From contig CAYPCQ010000016.1 of NCBI GenBank assembly GCA_964409245.1, positions 1-64,000 on the forward strand: DNA of 64,000 nt, in the 5' to 3' direction. The notes under the pieces were generated by a model. The model worked only from the letters and a program-made list of their open reading frames with translations, did not search any database and was not told the origin of the DNA. Of this stretch, positions 40,275 to 49,405 are shown in pieces; position 1 is the first letter of the stretch, and every line of letters starts with the position of its first letter. This DNA is from CAIMWS01 sp964409245. Its GTDB lineage: Bacteria > Verrucomicrobiota > Verrucomicrobiia > Limisphaerales > UBA1319. The translations under genes and the position numbers were made by a program.

Positions 40275-43202
40275 ATGAAACGCACCCAACATTCCCCGCG
40301 CCAAAAGGAAGCCTGCCCGCCCTGCCGGGTGGTCTTCTGGCTTTGCCTTTTCTGGCCGTTGGTGTTCCTCACCAACCGGGTGCTGGCCCTGGATCCCCCC
40401 CATAATGATGCGAACGCCTGCGATAACTGCCATATCCTGCACAACTCACAGGATTTGAACCTGGCGGTATTGGCTGGCAACGCCAACCTCTGCCAAAGCT
40501 GCCACCAGTCCGGCGGCCCGGCCACCGCCAAAGCCTTGCCCGCGAGCGACCAGGCGGTGACCTGGCCCGGGCTGCCCGCCGGCACGAGCGCCGCCGGCAG
40601 CTCGCACCGGTGGGATGCCAGCGTGTCGGGCCGGGTGGTCTCCCTGGGGGGAACCTCCACCGGCACGATCCGGGCGGGCGGGCTTTACACGGGCGTTTAC
40701 CCCAAGACCTACGCGCTCACCATCGCCACCGCGGGCAATGCGGGCGCCGCCACCTTCAACTGGACCGCCACCTCACCCGGGGGCGGATCCGGGACCGCGG
40801 TGTTGACCGGGAACAACGTGGCCCTGGATAGCGGCGCCACGGCGAGCTTCATCAATGGCACCGGCGTCTCGTTCCAAACGGGCGACCAGTGGAATATTTT
40901 TGTCCGCCCCGGCCTGAACCAGCCCACCGACACCAACCTGCTGGTCCGGATGACCAATGGGTTGATCGCCTGCTCCACCTGCCACAACCAGCACGACCAG
41001 TCCCTGGCGCCCTTCGATCCCGCCGCCCCGGCCTACACCGGGGCCGGCACCGGAGCGGGCCGCCACTATATGCGGATCGCCAACGACACCGGGCAACTGT
41101 GCGCCCAGTGCCATGCCTCGCGCAACGTCACGAGTGCCACCGCCGGCTCCCACCCGGTGGGCGTCACCGTCACCGTCGGCACCGGCTACAAGGCCCCGGC
41201 CACCGTGCCCCTGGAAAAAGGCACCAGCAAAATCCGCTGCGAAACCTGCCACAAAGTCCATTTCGCCGGCACCAGCGATGGCAGCCTCAACCGGCTGGGG
41301 AGCATCAATGCCGTTTGCTCGGATTGCCATACCCTGGCCGACACCACCTCCCCCGCCGCGCACCTGAGCCCATCCAGCGGCGTGCTTTGGCCGGGCGGAC
41401 AAAATGGCTCCACCTTCCCCACCAATACCGTCGTCAGCCAAAAGGGGGCGTGCATCAACTGCCACCAGCCGCATGGCTGGCCAAATGCCGCCAGCCCGGG
41501 CACCGACTACCCGAAGCTGCTGGTGGAAACCGCCGATAACAACCTGTGTTTCACCTGCCATGACACCGATGGCCCGGCCGCCAAGGTGGTGCAGGCCGAT
41601 TTCGCCAAAACCATCCATCACCCCGTGGCCGCTGCCGAACAACGCCCGGGCCGGGGGGTGGCCTGTGCGGACTGTCATAATCCGCACCAGGCGCAGGCCG
41701 GTGCCCATACTTACAGCAGCACGAGCAAGACGATCACCGGCGCGGCGAACAACGGCAGCGGGCTGATCCGGATCACCTCCACCGCCCATGGGTTTGTGAA
41801 CAACGACACCGTCTTGATCGCCAGCGTGGGCGGCGTCACTGCCGCGAACGGCACCCGGCGCATCACCGGCGTCACGGCCAACACGTTCGATCTCCTGGGC
41901 TCAACTTTTTCCGGAACCTATACCAGCGGCGGCACGGCCATCATCGTGGCCAACACGAACCGCAACCTGGCGGGCAATCCGCTCAAGGGGGTTTCCGGGG
42001 TGGCGGTCAATTATAGCGCGCAGGCCAATTACCAGGCCGTGGCTCCCAGCCTCTATACCGCCATACCTGCCACCACAGGGGCCACCAACGAATACCAGCT
42101 TTGCTTCAAGTGCCACACCGGTTATGGTTTCCCGAATTACACCACCGGCACCGCCACCTTTACCCAGAGCAGCACAGCGGTCACCGGCTCCGGCACCACG
42201 TGGACGGCGGACCTGTTGGGGGCCACCATCATGCGCACCGGCGACACCGTCGGCTATACCATCACGGCGGTGCCCAGCGCCACCAGCCTGACCTTGGATT
42301 CAGCCTACGCCGGCGCCACCCAGGCCGGCCAGAGTTATGCCATCTGGAATCCTCCTGCCGGGCTCTCTCCGCTCTATAACACGGGCACGGCCACCTTCAC
42401 TCAAAACAGCGCCACCGTCACCGGCTCCGGAACCACCTGGTACAATGTTTTCGTGGGCGCCTGGATCGTCAATGCGGCCAATCCCAAGGCCGTTTATAAA
42501 ATCACCGCGGTGGCCAGCACCACAAGCCTGACGATTTATCCCGCCTATGCGGGGACCACCGCCGCCGGCCAGGCCTACGCGATCTCCGGGGCCACCGACG
42601 TGGCCCAGGAGTTCAGCCCCAAAAACGGCTCGTTCCATCCCGTGGTGGCCGGCCTTTCCTCCACGGGCAGCGGCTCCTCCGCTCTGACCAGCGGCCAAAT
42701 GAAGGCGCCTTGGGCTTCCAATCTGGGCAGCCAGACCATGATGTGCTCGGACTGCCACAACACCGACTCCGCCTCGCCGGCCGCCCAGGGGCCGCACGGT
42801 TCGGCCGCCCAGTTCATGCTGCGCGGCCCCAACACGCTTTGGCCGCCGACAGTGCGTTTTAATTCCGGCACCTCGCTTTCCACCGCTTATGGCACCTCGT
42901 TTTGCGCCAACTGCCATACCTATACTTCCAGCAACCTGCCTCATGGGGAGCATAGCACGAGATCACTATACTGCTATAGCTGCCATATCCTGATTCCGCA
43001 CGGAGGCAAATTGGGCCGCCTGATCGGGGACGGCCGCAGCGCCAGCGGCATGCCCGCCCGTTATGCCTTCAACAACAACAAAACCAACATGTTCATAACG
43101 GGCTTCACCAAAAGCAGCACTCCTGGCGGTTATTCCGAGAGCAGCTGCGGCGCCACCTGCGACACCGGCAAACACCCGACTGCCAACGGCACCAAATGGT
43201 AA
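40275..43202 (+). CDS. Tridecahaem cytochrome c with inserted beta-domains
   Basis: A 975-residue exported cytochrome with a strong ribosome binding site (AGGAAGGAG). The 13 CxxCH motifs are CDNCH, CQSCH, CSTCH, CAQCH, CETCH, CSDCH, CINCH, CFTCH, CADCH, CFKCH, CSDCH, CANCH and CYSCH. Between haem clusters it carries beta-rich inserts: residues 100-215 (Gly/Thr-rich), 480-560 ('RITSTAHGFVNNDTVLIASV ... NTFDLLGSTFSGTYTSGGTA') and a tandem pair at about 625-770 ('TATFTQSSTAVTGSGTTW' and 'TATFTQNSATVTGSGTTW'). These inserts resemble domains found in phage tail and adhesion proteins. They suggest an extracellular position and contact with surfaces or partners. The last motif-like 'CGATCDTGKH' is not a haem site. 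Confidence 0.85.
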   Translation: MKRTQHSPRQKEACPPCRVVFWLCLFWPLVFLTNRVLALDPPHNDANACDNCHILHNSQDLNLAVLAGNANLCQSCHQSGGPATAKALPASDQAVTWPGLPAGTSAAGSSHRWDASVSGRVVSLGGTSTGTIRAGGLYTGVYPKTYALTIATAGNAGAATFNWTATSPGGGSGTAVLTGNNVALDSGATASFINGTGVSFQTGDQWNIFVRPGLNQPTDTNLLVRMTNGLIACSTCHNQHDQSLAPFDPAAPAYTGAGTGAGRHYMRIANDTGQLCAQCHASRNVTSATAGSHPVGVTVTVGTGYKAPATVPLEKGTSKIRCETCHKVHFAGTSDGSLNRLGSINAVCSDCHTLADTTSPAAHLSPSSGVLWPGGQNGSTFPTNTVVSQKGACINCHQPHGWPNAASPGTDYPKLLVETADNNLCFTCHDTDGPAAKVVQADFAKTIHHPVAAAEQRPGRGVACADCHNPHQAQAGAHTYSSTSKTITGAANNGSGLIRITSTAHGFVNNDTVLIASVGGVTAANGTRRITGVTANTFDLLGSTFSGTYTSGGTAIIVANTNRNLAGNPLKGVSGVAVNYSAQANYQAVAPSLYTAIPATTGATNEYQLCFKCHTGYGFPNYTTGTATFTQSSTAVTGSGTTWTADLLGATIMRTGDTVGYTITAVPSATSLTLDSAYAGATQAGQSYAIWNPPAGLSPLYNTGTATFTQNSATVTGSGTTWYNVFVGAWIVNAANPKAVYKITAVASTTSLTIYPAYAGTTAAGQAYAISGATDVAQEFSPKNGSFHPVVAGLSSTGSGSSALTSGQMKAPWASNLGSQTMMCSDCHNTDSASPAAQGPHGSAAQFMLRGPNTLWPPTVRFNSGTSLSTAYGTSFCANCHTYTSSNLPHGEHSTRSLYCYSCHILIPHGGKLGRLIGDGRSASGMPARYAFNNNKTNMFITGFTKSSTPGGYSESSCGATCDTGKHPTANGTKW
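42145..42590 (+). repeat. Tandem coding repeat of about 75 residues in the 13-haem cytochrome
   Basis: Two units begin at about 42148 and 42382. They share 'TATFTQ', 'TVTGSGTTW' and an ending of the type 'SLTLDSAYAGATQAGQSYAI' versus 'SLTIYPAYAGTTAAGQAYAI'. The units differ enough to be an old duplication. Confidence 0.8.
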
Positions 43203-43211
43203 ACGGCTATC

Positions 43212-45194
43212 ATGCCCGGCGATCCCCATAACGTCCGGCCGGCGGCGTTAAAAAAGCGCAGGCCATGGGTGGCTGTGGCGCGCTGGCTGCGCGCGCCGAA
43301 GGTGATCGTAGGCGAACTCGCCGGCATCTCGGTGGCGGGGGTGCTCGGGGCGGTTTTCCCCCAGCTGGGAACGGCCACCGCGGGAGAAGTGGCGCGGTGG
43401 CGCGCCAGCGGCCCGGCGGCCTCCTGGGCCATCGATTGGCTGAGCCTCGACCATGTATTCCGCAGCCCGTGGTTCCTCGCGCTCACGCTGCTGGCCGTGA
43501 CTTCCCTGGCGCTGGTGGTCCGTGACCAGCTTCGGCGGCTGCGCCAAGCCTGGTCCCGAACGCTGGCCAAAGCCCATTTTGAAACGGCGCCCCTGCGGGC
43601 GGAATTCGTGCGCCTGGCCGCCGGCCCGGCGAAGTCCCAAGCCGCCAGCCAAAGTCTGAAGATCTGGACGGAAAACCGCCTGGGATTGGCAGGATCGCCC
43701 CTGTTTCATCTGGGGCTTTTGTGCGTGATCCTGGCGGGAGCCTGGCGGGCTCTGTTTGCCACCGAGGCCGTGGTGGACCTGGTGCAGGGCGAAACGCTTC
43801 CGCCATCGTCCGCCAGCTGGGCAACCCAATGGCCCGGGTTGCTGGCCCGTCCTTTCCAATTGGATGTCCCCCTTACCTTGAACCAAATCCAGCCGGCCCA
43901 CTACACCTCGGGCAGCCTCCGGAACCTCAAAGTCGAGCTTTCGCTCGGTGGCAGCGGCGGCGGCCGAAAAGTGGAGCTGGCAGTGAACCGTGACTTCCAA
44001 GGGCCGGGCGGCCGCCTGTTTTTGGATTCCCATTTCGGCCCCGCCGCCCTGGTGGAGTGGCGGCCCACCGCCCAGGCTCCCAGCCGCGAGGCGGTTTTGC
44101 TGGCCAGCCAGGGCAAGTCCGGCTTTGAAGGCGATGCCACCGCCGGCCCGGGCGGCCTGCGTGCCTATTTGCGGGCCACCACGGATTCCGCTGGCGGTTT
44201 GACCGGTCAATTGGAAGCCCGGATCATGCGGGGCAAGGCCCTGGTGTCGGCAGGGTTATTAACCACTGATGAGCCGCTCGCGCTTGCCGGCGGAGGGGAA
44301 TTGGTTTTGCGCGGCCTGCCGTGGTGGGCACGGCTGCGGGGAAGCCGGGATTCCGCGCTTTGGCTGGCGTATCTCGGCTTCGTGATGGTGATGGGGGGGG
44401 CCGCGCTGATGTTCACCATGGTCAAAGTTGATTTCTGCATTTGCAGCATCCCGGCCGGGCACGGGGAGTGGGTTTTCATCGCGGTGAAACCGCTGCGCTT
44501 TGCCCCGCTGTTCCAGGAGCGGTTCCAGCAGTTGCTGCGGGAGCAAGGCGCTCCGGCAAGCGCTATGGGATCTGTGCCAGGCTCCGATCCGGCGGCTGCC
44601 CGGCTGATCCCTGAAACCCGGCCTGATTCAGCGGGCAATCAGCCATCGGCCCCTTTTCCGCTGGCCATTCAAGCGTTGCTCCTGGCCTCGGCCTTGGCGC
44701 AAACTTCCTGCCGGGAATCTTCCCTTGACCAGGCCCGCCAGCTGGTGGAGCGTTATAACCAGGTGGTTTCCGAAGCCTACCGGCGCGGGGACGTGAAGCT
44801 GGCCGATCCGGTGGTGGGCCCGAACGAGGGCAAGAAACTGACCGGCTTGATCGGCGTGCGCCTGGATATGGGCATCACACTGGATTCCCAACTGCTCTCC
44901 CTGGAAGTGACCGGCGTGGAGCAGGCGCCCGGCGAAATGAAGGTCCGCACCCGGGAGCGGTGGCGCTACCGCGACCTCAAAATCGGCACCGGCCAGCAGG
45001 TGGGCGAGGAATCGCTGGACCATTACGAAATGCTATACCTTTTCAAGAAAACCGGCCCGGAGTGGCTGGTGGACGGGATCCAGTTCACCGCCGAGCCCCA
45101 GGTGGGCCGCAAAACCACCACCTGGGCGGCCGATGTCCGGACGCTCCATGGCGTCACCCCAAACGCCCCGAAAGAAGAAACGAAGCAGCCATGA
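43212..45194 (+). CDS. ResB-type cytochrome c biogenesis protein with extra C-terminal domain
   Basis: A 660-residue membrane protein. Helices near residues 35-50, 90-105, 165-180 and 388-405, with a large outer loop between the third and fourth ('PFQLDVPLTLNQIQPAHYTS'), fit ResB/Ccs1, which with ResC moves and attaches haem in the System II pathway. The region after the fourth helix (residues 406-660) is unusual: a cytoplasmic-looking stretch, a second hydrophobic segment ('PLAIQALLLASALAQTSC') and a soluble domain ('ARQLVERYNQVVSEAYRRGD'). The AQTSC sequence resembles a lipobox, as if a lipoprotein gene had been fused on. The stop overlaps the resC start (ATGA). Presence inside the operon suggests a dedicated maturation system. 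Confidence 0.8.
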   Translation: MPGDPHNVRPAALKKRRPWVAVARWLRAPKVIVGELAGISVAGVLGAVFPQLGTATAGEVARWRASGPAASWAIDWLSLDHVFRSPWFLALTLLAVTSLALVVRDQLRRLRQAWSRTLAKAHFETAPLRAEFVRLAAGPAKSQAASQSLKIWTENRLGLAGSPLFHLGLLCVILAGAWRALFATEAVVDLVQGETLPPSSASWATQWPGLLARPFQLDVPLTLNQIQPAHYTSGSLRNLKVELSLGGSGGGRKVELAVNRDFQGPGGRLFLDSHFGPAALVEWRPTAQAPSREAVLLASQGKSGFEGDATAGPGGLRAYLRATTDSAGGLTGQLEARIMRGKALVSAGLLTTDEPLALAGGGELVLRGLPWWARLRGSRDSALWLAYLGFVMVMGGAALMFTMVKVDFCICSIPAGHGEWVFIAVKPLRFAPLFQERFQQLLREQGAPASAMGSVPGSDPAAARLIPETRPDSAGNQPSAPFPLAIQALLLASALAQTSCRESSLDQARQLVERYNQVVSEAYRRGDVKLADPVVGPNEGKKLTGLIGVRLDMGITLDSQLLSLEVTGVEQAPGEMKVRTRERWRYRDLKIGTGQQVGEESLDHYEMLYLFKKTGPEWLVDGIQFTAEPQVGRKTTTWAADVRTLHGVTPNAPKEETKQP

Positions 45195-46018
45195 ACGCGT
45201 TCCTGATTGAAACCTCGCTGCATTGGGCCGGAGTGGCGCTGTATATCGCCAGCACGGTGCTGTTCGCCTACGCCTTGATCTTCGCCCATCCGGAGCGGGT
45301 GCGCCTGGGCTTGTGGACGGCGGCGGGCGGCCTGCTGCCGCATTCCGGGGCGCTGGCGGTGCGCTACTTCGCCGTGGGCCACGGCCCTTACATGCTCAAG
45401 TATGAGGTGCTCTCCTCCAACGCCTGGATCGCCATCGTGATGCTCCTGGTTTTTGTGTGGCGCCGGCCCACCTGGGCGCCGATGGCGCTGCTGGCCCTGC
45501 CGGCCGCCATCCTCATGATGGGCTTCGGCTTGTTCACCAATCCCGAGGCGCGCACCCTGCCCCCCACGCTCCGCTCCATGTGGCTGGTCTTTCATGTGCT
45601 GTTCAACAAGCTGGCGGTCGGCGCGTTCCTGCTCTCCGCCGCTTCCGCCGTGGTCCTGCTCTTGAAATTGAAGGGCGCCACCCACCGGTTCCTGGACCGC
45701 CTGCCCGGCCCGGAGGTGGTGGAGGCCTACACGATCCGTTTCGTGGGCTTCGGCTTCGTGTTCTGGACCACCACCATCGGCGCCGGCGCCATCTGGGCCA
45801 ACCAGTCCTGGGGCCGTTACTGGGGCTGGGATCCCATCGAAACCTGGTCCCTGGTGACCTGGCTCGGCTACGGGATCCTCCTGCACGCCCGGCTGTTCTT
45901 CCGCCTGCAGGCCCGGGCCACCGCCTGGGGCACCGTGGCCTGTTTCCTGATGTCCATCCTGACGGTGCTGATCTTTCCCTTTGTGTTCCCGTCCATGCAT
46001 TCCGCTTATTTCCAGTAA
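45191..46018 (+). CDS. ResC/CcsA-type haem handling protein
   Basis: A 275-residue integral membrane protein with about eight helices and the tryptophan-rich WWD signature 'WANQSWGRYWGWDPIETW' (WGWD at residues 211-214). Flanking His residues ('LPHSGALAVR', 'WLVFHVLFNKL', 'LLHARLF', 'SMHSAYF') are typical haem ligands of CcsA/ResC. The protein presents haem to ResB for covalent attachment to CxxCH sites outside the membrane. The start at 45191 overlaps the stop of the ResB gene; a longer open frame upstream is out of keeping with the membrane topology. ResB and ResC in one operon with six cytochrome genes fits the very high haem demand. Confidence 0.9.
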   Translation: MNAFLIETSLHWAGVALYIASTVLFAYALIFAHPERVRLGLWTAAGGLLPHSGALAVRYFAVGHGPYMLKYEVLSSNAWIAIVMLLVFVWRRPTWAPMALLALPAAILMMGFGLFTNPEARTLPPTLRSMWLVFHVLFNKLAVGAFLLSAASAVVLLLKLKGATHRFLDRLPGPEVVEAYTIRFVGFGFVFWTTTIGAGAIWANQSWGRYWGWDPIETWSLVTWLGYGILLHARLFFRLQARATAWGTVACFLMSILTVLIFPFVFPSMHSAYFQ

Positions 46019-46028
46019 AATTACCGCC

Positions 46029-47489
46029 ATGAAACGACGCCCCGAGATCCTCCTCGTCACCCCGCCCTACCACTCCGGCGTGGTCGAATCGGCCGGCTCC
46101 TGGCTGCCGCTGGGCCTGCTCTACGTGGGGGGCGCCCTCCAAAAAGCGGGCTTCGGCGTGGCGCTTTACGACGCGATGACCCGGTATCACACCCTGGAGC
46201 AGGTCCGCGAGACGTTGCGCCGGGAGCAGCCCAACGCGGTGTTCGTCTCCTGCATCACCGCCACGGTGCTGGACGGCCTGGAGGTCTGCCGCGTGGCCCG
46301 GGAGGAGATCCCCGGCGTCCTTACGGTGGTGGGCAACACCCACCCCAGTTTCATGTTTGATGAAATCCTGCGGCAGCACCCGGAGGTGGATGTGATCGTG
46401 CGCGGGGAGGGCGAGGAAACCGCCGTGGAGCTGATGCAGGCCTGGGAGGCGGGCGCGGATTGGGGCAGCGTCCGGGGCCTGGCCTTCCGGCAGGAGGGCC
46501 GCGTGGTGGCCACCCCGGCCCGGCGTTTCATCCCCGACCTGGACACCGTGGAGCCAGCCTGGAACCTGGTGCCCTGGGGCGAATACAGCTACCGGCCCAA
46601 ACCCGGCTCCATCCTGGCGGTGGTCTCCTCCTCGCGGGGCTGCCGGTCGCACTGCTCTTTTTGCTCCCAGCGCCTGTTCTGGCAGGAAAGCTGGCGGGCG
46701 GTTTCGCCGGCGAAATTCGTGGACGAACTCCAGATGCTGCGGGAGCGCTACGGGGTCGATGTGGTGATGCTGGCCGATGAGATCCCCTCCCTGGACAACG
46801 ACCGCTGGAAAAAGATCCTGGACCTCTTGATCGAGCGGAACCTCGGCACCACCCTCCTGCTTGAAACCCGCGTGGATGACATCCTGCGGGACGCCGGGCT
46901 GCTGCCCACCTACCGCCGGGCGGGGGTCGAACATATTTACGTGGGGGTGGAATCGGTCAACCAGGCCACGCTCGACCTCTTCAAGAAGGAGGCCCAAACC
47001 GACCAGGGCCGGCGGGCGATCGAACTCATCAACCGCCACGACATCATTTCGGAAACCTCCTTTGTCATGGGCATGCCGGACGAAACCGAGGAAAGCATGG
47101 AGCGGACGATCGAGCTGGCCAAATTTTACGACCCGGACATGGCCTTTTTCCTGGCCATCACCCCGTGGCCCTATGCGGACCTGTACCGGGAAGTCCGCGA
47201 CCACATCGCCGTCACCGACTACCGCAAATACAACCTGGTGGAGCCGATCGTCAAGCCGCGGGCGATGTCGCTGGACACCGTCCGCCACTACCTCACCAAA
47301 GGCTTCCGGGAATTCTACGTTGGCAAAATGAAGCGGATGCAGTCCATGCCCGGATGGAAGCAGGAATTCATGAAATCGCTGATGAAGCTGCTCCGCGAGC
47401 ATTCCTACCTGCGCGATCAAATGACGGAGCTGGGGCACCCCGCGGGGGCGGACGCCCAGGCCGCCACCCAGCCGGACGGCGGAAAATGA
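46029..47489 (+). CDS. B12-binding-domain radical SAM protein
   Basis: A 486-residue enzyme. Residues 1-140 look like a cobalamin-binding Rossmann domain ('ILLVTPPYHSG', 'WLPLGLLYVGGALQKAGF', 'VVGNTHPSF'), and the radical SAM core follows with Cys205, Cys209 and Cys212 in 'SRGCRSHCSFCSQ' (CX3CX2C), then 'VGVESVNQATLDLFKK' and 'FVMGMPDETEE'. Such enzymes do methylations or ring and chain rearrangements. No DxHxxG B12 motif is evident, so cobalamin binding may be lost or of the base-off/His-off type. It begins 10 bases after ResC inside the cytochrome operon, which may point to an unusual haem or cytochrome modification (speculation). Its stop overlaps the ATG at 47486. Confidence 0.82.
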   Translation: MKRRPEILLVTPPYHSGVVESAGSWLPLGLLYVGGALQKAGFGVALYDAMTRYHTLEQVRETLRREQPNAVFVSCITATVLDGLEVCRVAREEIPGVLTVVGNTHPSFMFDEILRQHPEVDVIVRGEGEETAVELMQAWEAGADWGSVRGLAFRQEGRVVATPARRFIPDLDTVEPAWNLVPWGEYSYRPKPGSILAVVSSSRGCRSHCSFCSQRLFWQESWRAVSPAKFVDELQMLRERYGVDVVMLADEIPSLDNDRWKKILDLLIERNLGTTLLLETRVDDILRDAGLLPTYRRAGVEHIYVGVESVNQATLDLFKKEAQTDQGRRAIELINRHDIISETSFVMGMPDETEESMERTIELAKFYDPDMAFFLAITPWPYADLYREVRDHIAVTDYRKYNLVEPIVKPRAMSLDTVRHYLTKGFREFYVGKMKRMQSMPGWKQEFMKSLMKLLREHSYLRDQMTELGHPAGADAQAATQPDGGK

Positions 47490-47527
47490 AAGCCACCCGC
47501 TGGGCGGCCATGAAAGGAACGATGATT

Positions 47528-49195
47528 ATGAAGAATGGCAAACAAAACTGCATCGCCGGGCTGGCCTGCCTGGGCTGGCTGGCGGCCTGGCCCGCGGGCG
47601 CCCAGGCGGCGGCTCCCGCCGCCATGCCCCTGGGCGCTTACGCACATCCCCTCCGGGCGCCGGGCCGGCTGGCCACGGATGCCGCCGGCAACCTTTACGT
47701 GACCGATCCCGCCGCCGGCCAGGTGGTGGTTTTCGATGCCTTCGGCCGGCAGGTTCAGGCGCGGACCGGCCTGGCCCGCCCGCTCGGCATCGCCGTGGAC
47801 CAGGGCGGGAATATCTACCTGGGTGAGGAAGCCACCGGCAGCGTGACGGTGTTCGATCCCCAGTGGCAGCCGCTCTACCAACTGGGCCGGGGGCCGGGGG
47901 AATTCAGCCTGCCCAACCACCTCGCGCTGGGCCAGGCCGCTGGCGGCGTGGCTGTGTATGTGTCGGACAGCCTGGCCTGCCAGGTCAAAGTTTATGCCCA
48001 GGGCAAGCTGGTGCTCACCCTGGGCGGCCCGGGCAGCCAGCCGGGGCAATTCAATTTCCCTGCCGGCCTCGCGCTGAGCGCCAGCGGCGAGCTGTTCGTG
48101 GTGGATCAAAACAATGACCGGGTCGAGGTCTTTGATCTGGCGGGCCAATTCAGCCGGAAATTCTCGCTCGTCACCCGCCTGGGCGGCATGGGCATGGGCT
48201 CCGGCGGCGGGCGCTCCCAGGGGATCACGGTGGACCGCTCCGGCCGGGTTTTTGTGGTGGATACTTTCCAAGGCATGGTCCGGGTGTTTGACGCCCAAAG
48301 TGGCTACCTCGGCAAAATCGGCGCTTTCGGCGATGCCGCCGGCCAGCTGCGCTCCCCCGCGGGCATAGCCCTGGACCGGTATAACCGCCTGGCGGTGGCC
48401 TCCGCCAACAACGGCCGGGTGCAGCTCCTGGGCTTGGATTCCTTCGTGCAGCTTTCCGCCACCCCCGCCCGCCCGTTCGTGGCGGCGGGCGCCGCCGTCA
48501 GCTTCAGCGCCCAGGCGGGCGGCCCCGGCCCCTATCGCTTCCAGTGGAAAAAGAATGCCCAAAACCTGGCCAACTCCGGGGTTGTCACCGGCGCCGATGG
48601 CGCCACCTTGACGCTGGCTGGAGTCAGCCCGGAGGACAGCGGCGATTACACCGTCGAAATCACCGGCCCCGATGGCAGCCTGCTCAGCTCCGCGGCGGCC
48701 CTGAAGGTGCTGATCCCACCCCAAATCCTGGCCCAGCCAGCCAATCAAACCGTGGCCCTGGGCTCCGATGTGCTCGTGCGCGCGGGCGCCGGGGGCGACG
48801 ACCTTGCTTATCAATGGTTCTTCAACGGTTCACAGCTGCCGGGGGCCAATGGCAGCTCGCTCTTCATCCCCAACGTCCAGCTCTGGCAGCAGGGCACTTA
48901 CACCTTGCTGGCCACCAACGCCGTCGGCTCCGCCGCCAGCCTTCCTGCCCGGCTGGCCCTGGTTATCCCGCCGCCACCACCGCAAATCGACTGGCTCAAG
49001 GTGCTGGCCTCCGGCCAGCTGCAGCTGGTGTTCACGGGCAGCCTGGATTACGCCTTCTCCATCGACGCCTCCCCCGACCTGGTAAACTGGACCAGCCTCA
49101 CCAATGCGGCCAGCCAGGGTGGCGCCTTTGAATTCACCGACGCCGACGCCTCCACCCAGCCGCGACGGTTCTACCGACTCCGGTGGGCTCCGTAA
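47528..49195 (+). CDS. Secreted NHL beta-propeller with two Ig-like domains (4 of 4)
   Basis: A 555-residue exported protein that closes the operon. The signal peptide ends near 'PAGAQAAA'. NHL blades cover about residues 40-305 ('APGRLATDAAGNLYVTD', 'ARPLGIAVDQGGNIYLGE', 'FNFPAGLALSASGELFVVD', 'RSPAGIALDRYNRLAVAS'). Two Ig-like domains follow ('YRFQWKKNAQNL ... EDSGDYTVEI' and 'YQWFFNGSQLPG ... GTYTLLATNAVG'). The last 60 residues are the same type of C-terminal domain as in the nonahaem protein ('IDASPDLVNWTSL ... RRFYRLRW'). An ATG at 47486 overlaps the upstream stop (ATGA), but AAAGGA 9 bases before 47528 and the signal peptide favour the later start. It is likely at the cell surface. Confidence 0.86.
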   Translation: MKNGKQNCIAGLACLGWLAAWPAGAQAAAPAAMPLGAYAHPLRAPGRLATDAAGNLYVTDPAAGQVVVFDAFGRQVQARTGLARPLGIAVDQGGNIYLGEEATGSVTVFDPQWQPLYQLGRGPGEFSLPNHLALGQAAGGVAVYVSDSLACQVKVYAQGKLVLTLGGPGSQPGQFNFPAGLALSASGELFVVDQNNDRVEVFDLAGQFSRKFSLVTRLGGMGMGSGGGRSQGITVDRSGRVFVVDTFQGMVRVFDAQSGYLGKIGAFGDAAGQLRSPAGIALDRYNRLAVASANNGRVQLLGLDSFVQLSATPARPFVAAGAAVSFSAQAGGPGPYRFQWKKNAQNLANSGVVTGADGATLTLAGVSPEDSGDYTVEITGPDGSLLSSAAALKVLIPPQILAQPANQTVALGSDVLVRAGAGGDDLAYQWFFNGSQLPGANGSSLFIPNVQLWQQGTYTLLATNAVGSAASLPARLALVIPPPPPQIDWLKVLASGQLQLVFTGSLDYAFSIDASPDLVNWTSLTNAASQGGAFEFTDADASTQPRRFYRLRWAP

Positions 49196-49405
49196 GCCCC
49201 CCGGCGCCGCGGGAAGAAAAGGGCGTGGCTCCGCTGGTTCAGGCCCTCGCCGACGGCTTCCCGCTGGGAGGTTTTTGCCAGCCTGCGGTTAATTCCTGCG
49301 GCTGCAAAGCTGCCAAACATCCGGACGCGTAAAGGCTCGGCAAGCGGTGTTTCAGGCGATACTATTTGTGGTGCAAATGCCGCCACGGTGGTCTAGCCTT
49401 TCTGC

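Noticed and set aside
45603..47438. Long - strand open frame opposite ResC and the radical SAM gene
   Set aside because: It spans two well-supported + strand genes and ends in low-complexity Arg/Gly/Pro sequence.
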